From Psilocybe azurescens (Eukaryota; Basidiomycota; Agaricomycetes; Agaricales; Agrocybaceae): a stretch of 64,000 bases of DNA. Below the pieces are notes generated by a model, which saw only the letters and a program-made list of their open reading frames with translations, ran no database searches and was not told the origin of the DNA. The stretch covers positions 62,001 to 126,000 of the forward strand of contig JAJIRX010000581.1 of assembly GCA_023853785.1 (NCBI GenBank), in the 5' to 3' direction. The first letter of the stretch is position 1; every line of letters begins with the position of its first letter. Both the position numbers and the translations under genes were made by a program. Below, one piece after another: positions 61,593 through 64,000 of the stretch.

Positions 61593-63277
61593 TTATTCGT
61601 ATACAGCACACTTAACGGCCAGATCCTCTTGTAGTAGATCGAGTAAGTCCTTTCTCCTAATCCTTTTCGATAGGTATAGCGAAATATTGGCCGCTTCAAG
61701 CTCCAGAAGCCGTAAGAGGACGTCTTTTCCGATGATGTTGTGAATGAGTGTCTTTTCAATGTCCATGAAGTGCCCGAAGTTGCGTTCTCGGTAGACCACG
61801 GTTAGTTCCTCCAAGGGCCGCCTTTGACGGATCGTAGTGGGACCGTAGATGTCTGCTAGAAATTGCCATGGGATTTGATTGGGTTCCGAGACAGAATACT
61901 TGAATCGTTTAAGGTTGGGAAGGAAGTCTAGTTGTAGGCTAGTTCCATCTATTCCGTCCTTGGTACGAGCGAAGAGCCCAAGAAACTCCTCCGGGGGTGA
62001 TCACATCCATTCGAAGGCAAAAGTTCCAAGTTTTCGATTGAAGGCCTACTTTGGAGGAGTTGAATCATTGAGTTGTCGTCGTATATGGCGTCGTTGACGA
62101 TGAAGGTTTTCAATGAACATGAAGACCGATCCAAAAGATATATTAGGCTATCGCAGAAAAAGTGGCCATGCAGCATCTTGAGACACAACTCTTTCAGATT
62201 AGGGACCACGAGGGTTTTGAAAAGCTTTTGCATGAACGGCTGAGAAGGTTCATCGCGCTGATGGCGTATTTCAATATCTCGAAGCCTGTCGTGGATTATG
62301 CTTTCGGAGATGACATTAGGATTCGTTTTAAAGCTATACCATGCGTCCACAAGGACGAGGCGCTCCAGCATGGGTGCCAAAAATATCAGCTCCAAACAGT
62401 CGAGCTCCCTCAAACCTCTTGCTATAACTTGAGTTACGTGAGTGTAGGAAATTACCAGCGTTTTAAGAGAGAGATCAAGTATCACCGCGAAGGTTGGCTG
62501 GGGTGGTCCAGCTTGAAGTTTAAATTGGTTGTCCTCATCGTCGTAAAAATTGTTGCCGTCAAAGTCGTCAGGCGTTACGCCTAGATGCTCAAGAATCGGC
62601 GTTCCGAGAGGATATCCGGTGAAACTTGCTAAAAGTTCAGGTGGGCAGCTGATGCTGAGACACTGCCAGCGATGCGAATATTCGTTGAAAATGTCAATGA
62701 AGGGACCAAAATCCTGTTTCATTTGCTCTGAAAACTCATATTCGTCGCGGTTTGCGTCATATTCCTGGGTACCAAGCTTGATCGATATAGCCAGAGGCAT
62801 CTCGCCAGACCTGGAGAGCCATTCTCGAGAAATTTCTAAATGGCTCGAGGAAGGCTTCTCATCCGGGCCAAATTTGCACTTTATGTAAGTCCAGAGCCTT
62901 GGGGTCGACCAAGCAATTTGGCGCCAGCTCCAGCAGACCGCACCCAGCGTCAGTGGGTTTAAGAACGACGCCCTCTTGATGGGGTCCGTCCACGGTTCCG
63001 TCCAGTAGTCGGCAATACACCACGAGAAAATCCTTGCCACGACTTCAGCTGGCATTCGATTGATAATGGGCGCGTGAAGATATCTTGTGTCCGCTTTATT
63101 ATCGCTCTGCTGGGCCAGCAGCCTGTCGAGAAAGGTCCTGGACGGCGCGAGCTTCACGTCCAATTCTATATATCGAGCGCATGGAAGACAAGGGATTCTG
63201 TCCGCCATTTCACATTGGCCAAATAATACAGAATTTTGTGCCTCTTGAGAGTCTGGAAAGAATACACAATTTTGCAT
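61593..63277 (-). CDS. F-box/LRR-like agaric protein with a frame break
   Basis: ATG 63277 leads to the F-box: INRMPAEVVARIFSWCIADYW, then LTLGAVCWSWRQIAWSTPRLW. A leucine-rich C-terminal region follows (LEHLGVTPDDF, SLKTLVISYTHVT, LERLVLVDAW, LRDIEIRHQRD, LKELCLKMLHGH, SIENLELLPS). F-box proteins usually act as substrate receptors of SCF ubiquitin ligases. Downstream of LLPSNGCDHP the literal frame reaches a stop at 61949, but the adjacent frame continues as EEFLGLFARTKDG, LDFLPNLKRFKYSV and a coiled-coil end at 61593. Restoring it needs either one extra base at the G-run 61993-61997 (coding C-run) or a 56-nt intron beginning GTGATC and ending GAATAG; the latter would delete the EEFLGLFA segment typical of related proteins. 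Which is right is open. Confidence 0.75.
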
Positions 63278-63850
63278 TGCGGTGGTGGTGCAAGAGAAGT
63301 TCGCATTGTATAACTTCAGGGTATATTCAAAACATCAAATTCAAATCCCGCGATTTAACAATTGTTCCCGGTCCTGGCAAGTGCCATTCGAGGGCCATCA
63401 TCCTATGGCTCCATGCCACTCGGAGTGATTACAGCGTACCATGTTGTAACTTAAGCAGTCCTCGACAAATCCTCGAAATAGCTAAATTATGATAACACTA
63501 TTTCTGATGATTCGCTTTAGCGCTCGAGCATCGCGACTTCAGCTGGGGATCTACTCAATGCACAGAGATCACAAGGTGAATTAAATGGCGGGAAGTTGAG
63601 TCTTTGCGCACAAATCCCGCCACATTGCGCCGCTCCCGACCACTGCTATCGAGTCATATCGGACTGCCAGTCGTCTTCCTTGTCGCACAACCCATCCATT
63701 CTGGTCATTATTGACGGCGACATTCTTCCAGCGATCGAGTATGTGAAAAAAAAGCATTCCTTGAGTCAGTAAACAAGCTACATAGTAATCGGAGTAATCC
63801 AGAAGCATGTTAAATTGTTCGATTTAAATTTTTTTTAAAGGTGTGTCATG
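63278..63850. other. Intergenic region between F-box genes
   Basis: No convincing coding exon; the short minus-strand frame at 63581-63808 has no motif. Confidence 0.4.
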
Positions 63851-64000
63851 CTACTCTAACAATGTCATCAAATACGTCTTGGGTATTCTGAAAGGTAAGT
63901 AGAGAGTTACCCCAGCCTCCACCATTTCGAGAAGATCTTCAATAGTGTCCCTATCTATCTTCCCGCTTTGGATGAGCGTCTTCGGAGGGTTGATATTCCG
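63851..64000 (-). CDS. C-terminal exon of an F-box-family gene (runs off the window)
   Basis: On minus, the last 150 bases encode ...PPKTLIQSGKIDRDTIEDLLEMVEAGVTLYLPFR... ending LLE-TAG at 63851. This aligns with the end of the neighbouring F-box gene (KTLIHNIIGKDVLLRLLELEAANISLYLSKR...LLDLLQE), so it is the C-terminal tail of a tandem paralogue whose F-box lies to the right of the window. Partial; only the end is visible. Confidence 0.6.
   Translation of the reverse strand, partial: RNINPPKTLIQSGKIDRDTIEDLLEMVEAGVTLYLPFRIPKTYLMTLLE

Overview
This 64 kb window is nuclear DNA of a mushroom-forming basidiomycete (Agaricomycetes-type). The evidence is many short introns of about 45-80 nt with GTRNGT...YAG borders, compact genes on both strands, and gene families typical of that group: GH55 exo-beta-1,3-glucanases, long PIL1-domain proteins, large F-box families and DHA1-type MFS arrays. 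I saw no tRNA, rRNA, CRISPR or prokaryotic-style operon. The coding calls come from reading spliced exons by eye, so exon borders in the long low-complexity genes are approximate.

Layout, left to right. 1-4.9 kb: an FHA-domain gene and the succinate dehydrogenase iron-sulfur subunit gene (SDHB), both on minus, with a duplicated block of about 0.92 kb that carries the last SDHB exon; the second copy ends inside the FHA gene's 3' end. 5.6-6.5 kb: a poorly resolved minus-strand gene. 6.7-10.3 kb: an intact GH55 glucanase (minus). 11.5 kb: the Bet1 SNARE (plus). 13-17.9 kb: a long proline/glutamine-rich F-box protein (minus). 19.1-20.0 kb: a conserved small secreted cysteine-containing protein. 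22.9 kb: a single-exon conserved protein. 24-32.5 kb: three MFS drug/polyamine:H+ antiporter-type paralogues in tandem on minus.

33.9-37.7 kb: a second GH55 gene on plus that carries a one-base insertion. 38.2-41.5 kb: a pair of single-pass membrane proteins, the second a decayed copy. 42.3-44.2 kb: two lineage-specific minus-strand genes. 45.1-48.6 kb: an eisosome PIL1-domain protein with a long low-complexity tail. 51.8-54.4 kb: an amino-acid permease. 54.74-55.2 kb: a possible MITE-like element. 56.9-57.7 kb: a lysine/alanine-rich chromatin-type protein. 60.2-61.2 kb: a four-TM membrane protein. 61.6-63.3 kb and the right edge: two F-box family genes in tandem.

The genes do not form an obvious single pathway. 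Housekeeping genes (SDHB, BET1, permease) are interspersed with secreted enzymes, transporters and expanding or decaying families. Recent local duplication, followed by frame loss in one copy, is the recurring theme (SDHB/FHA block, GH55 pair, membrane-protein pair, MFS triplet, F-box pair). I found no convincing new molecular system. The most useful leads are the SDHB/FHA chimeric duplication, the copies with lost frames and several conserved but uncharacterised proteins.
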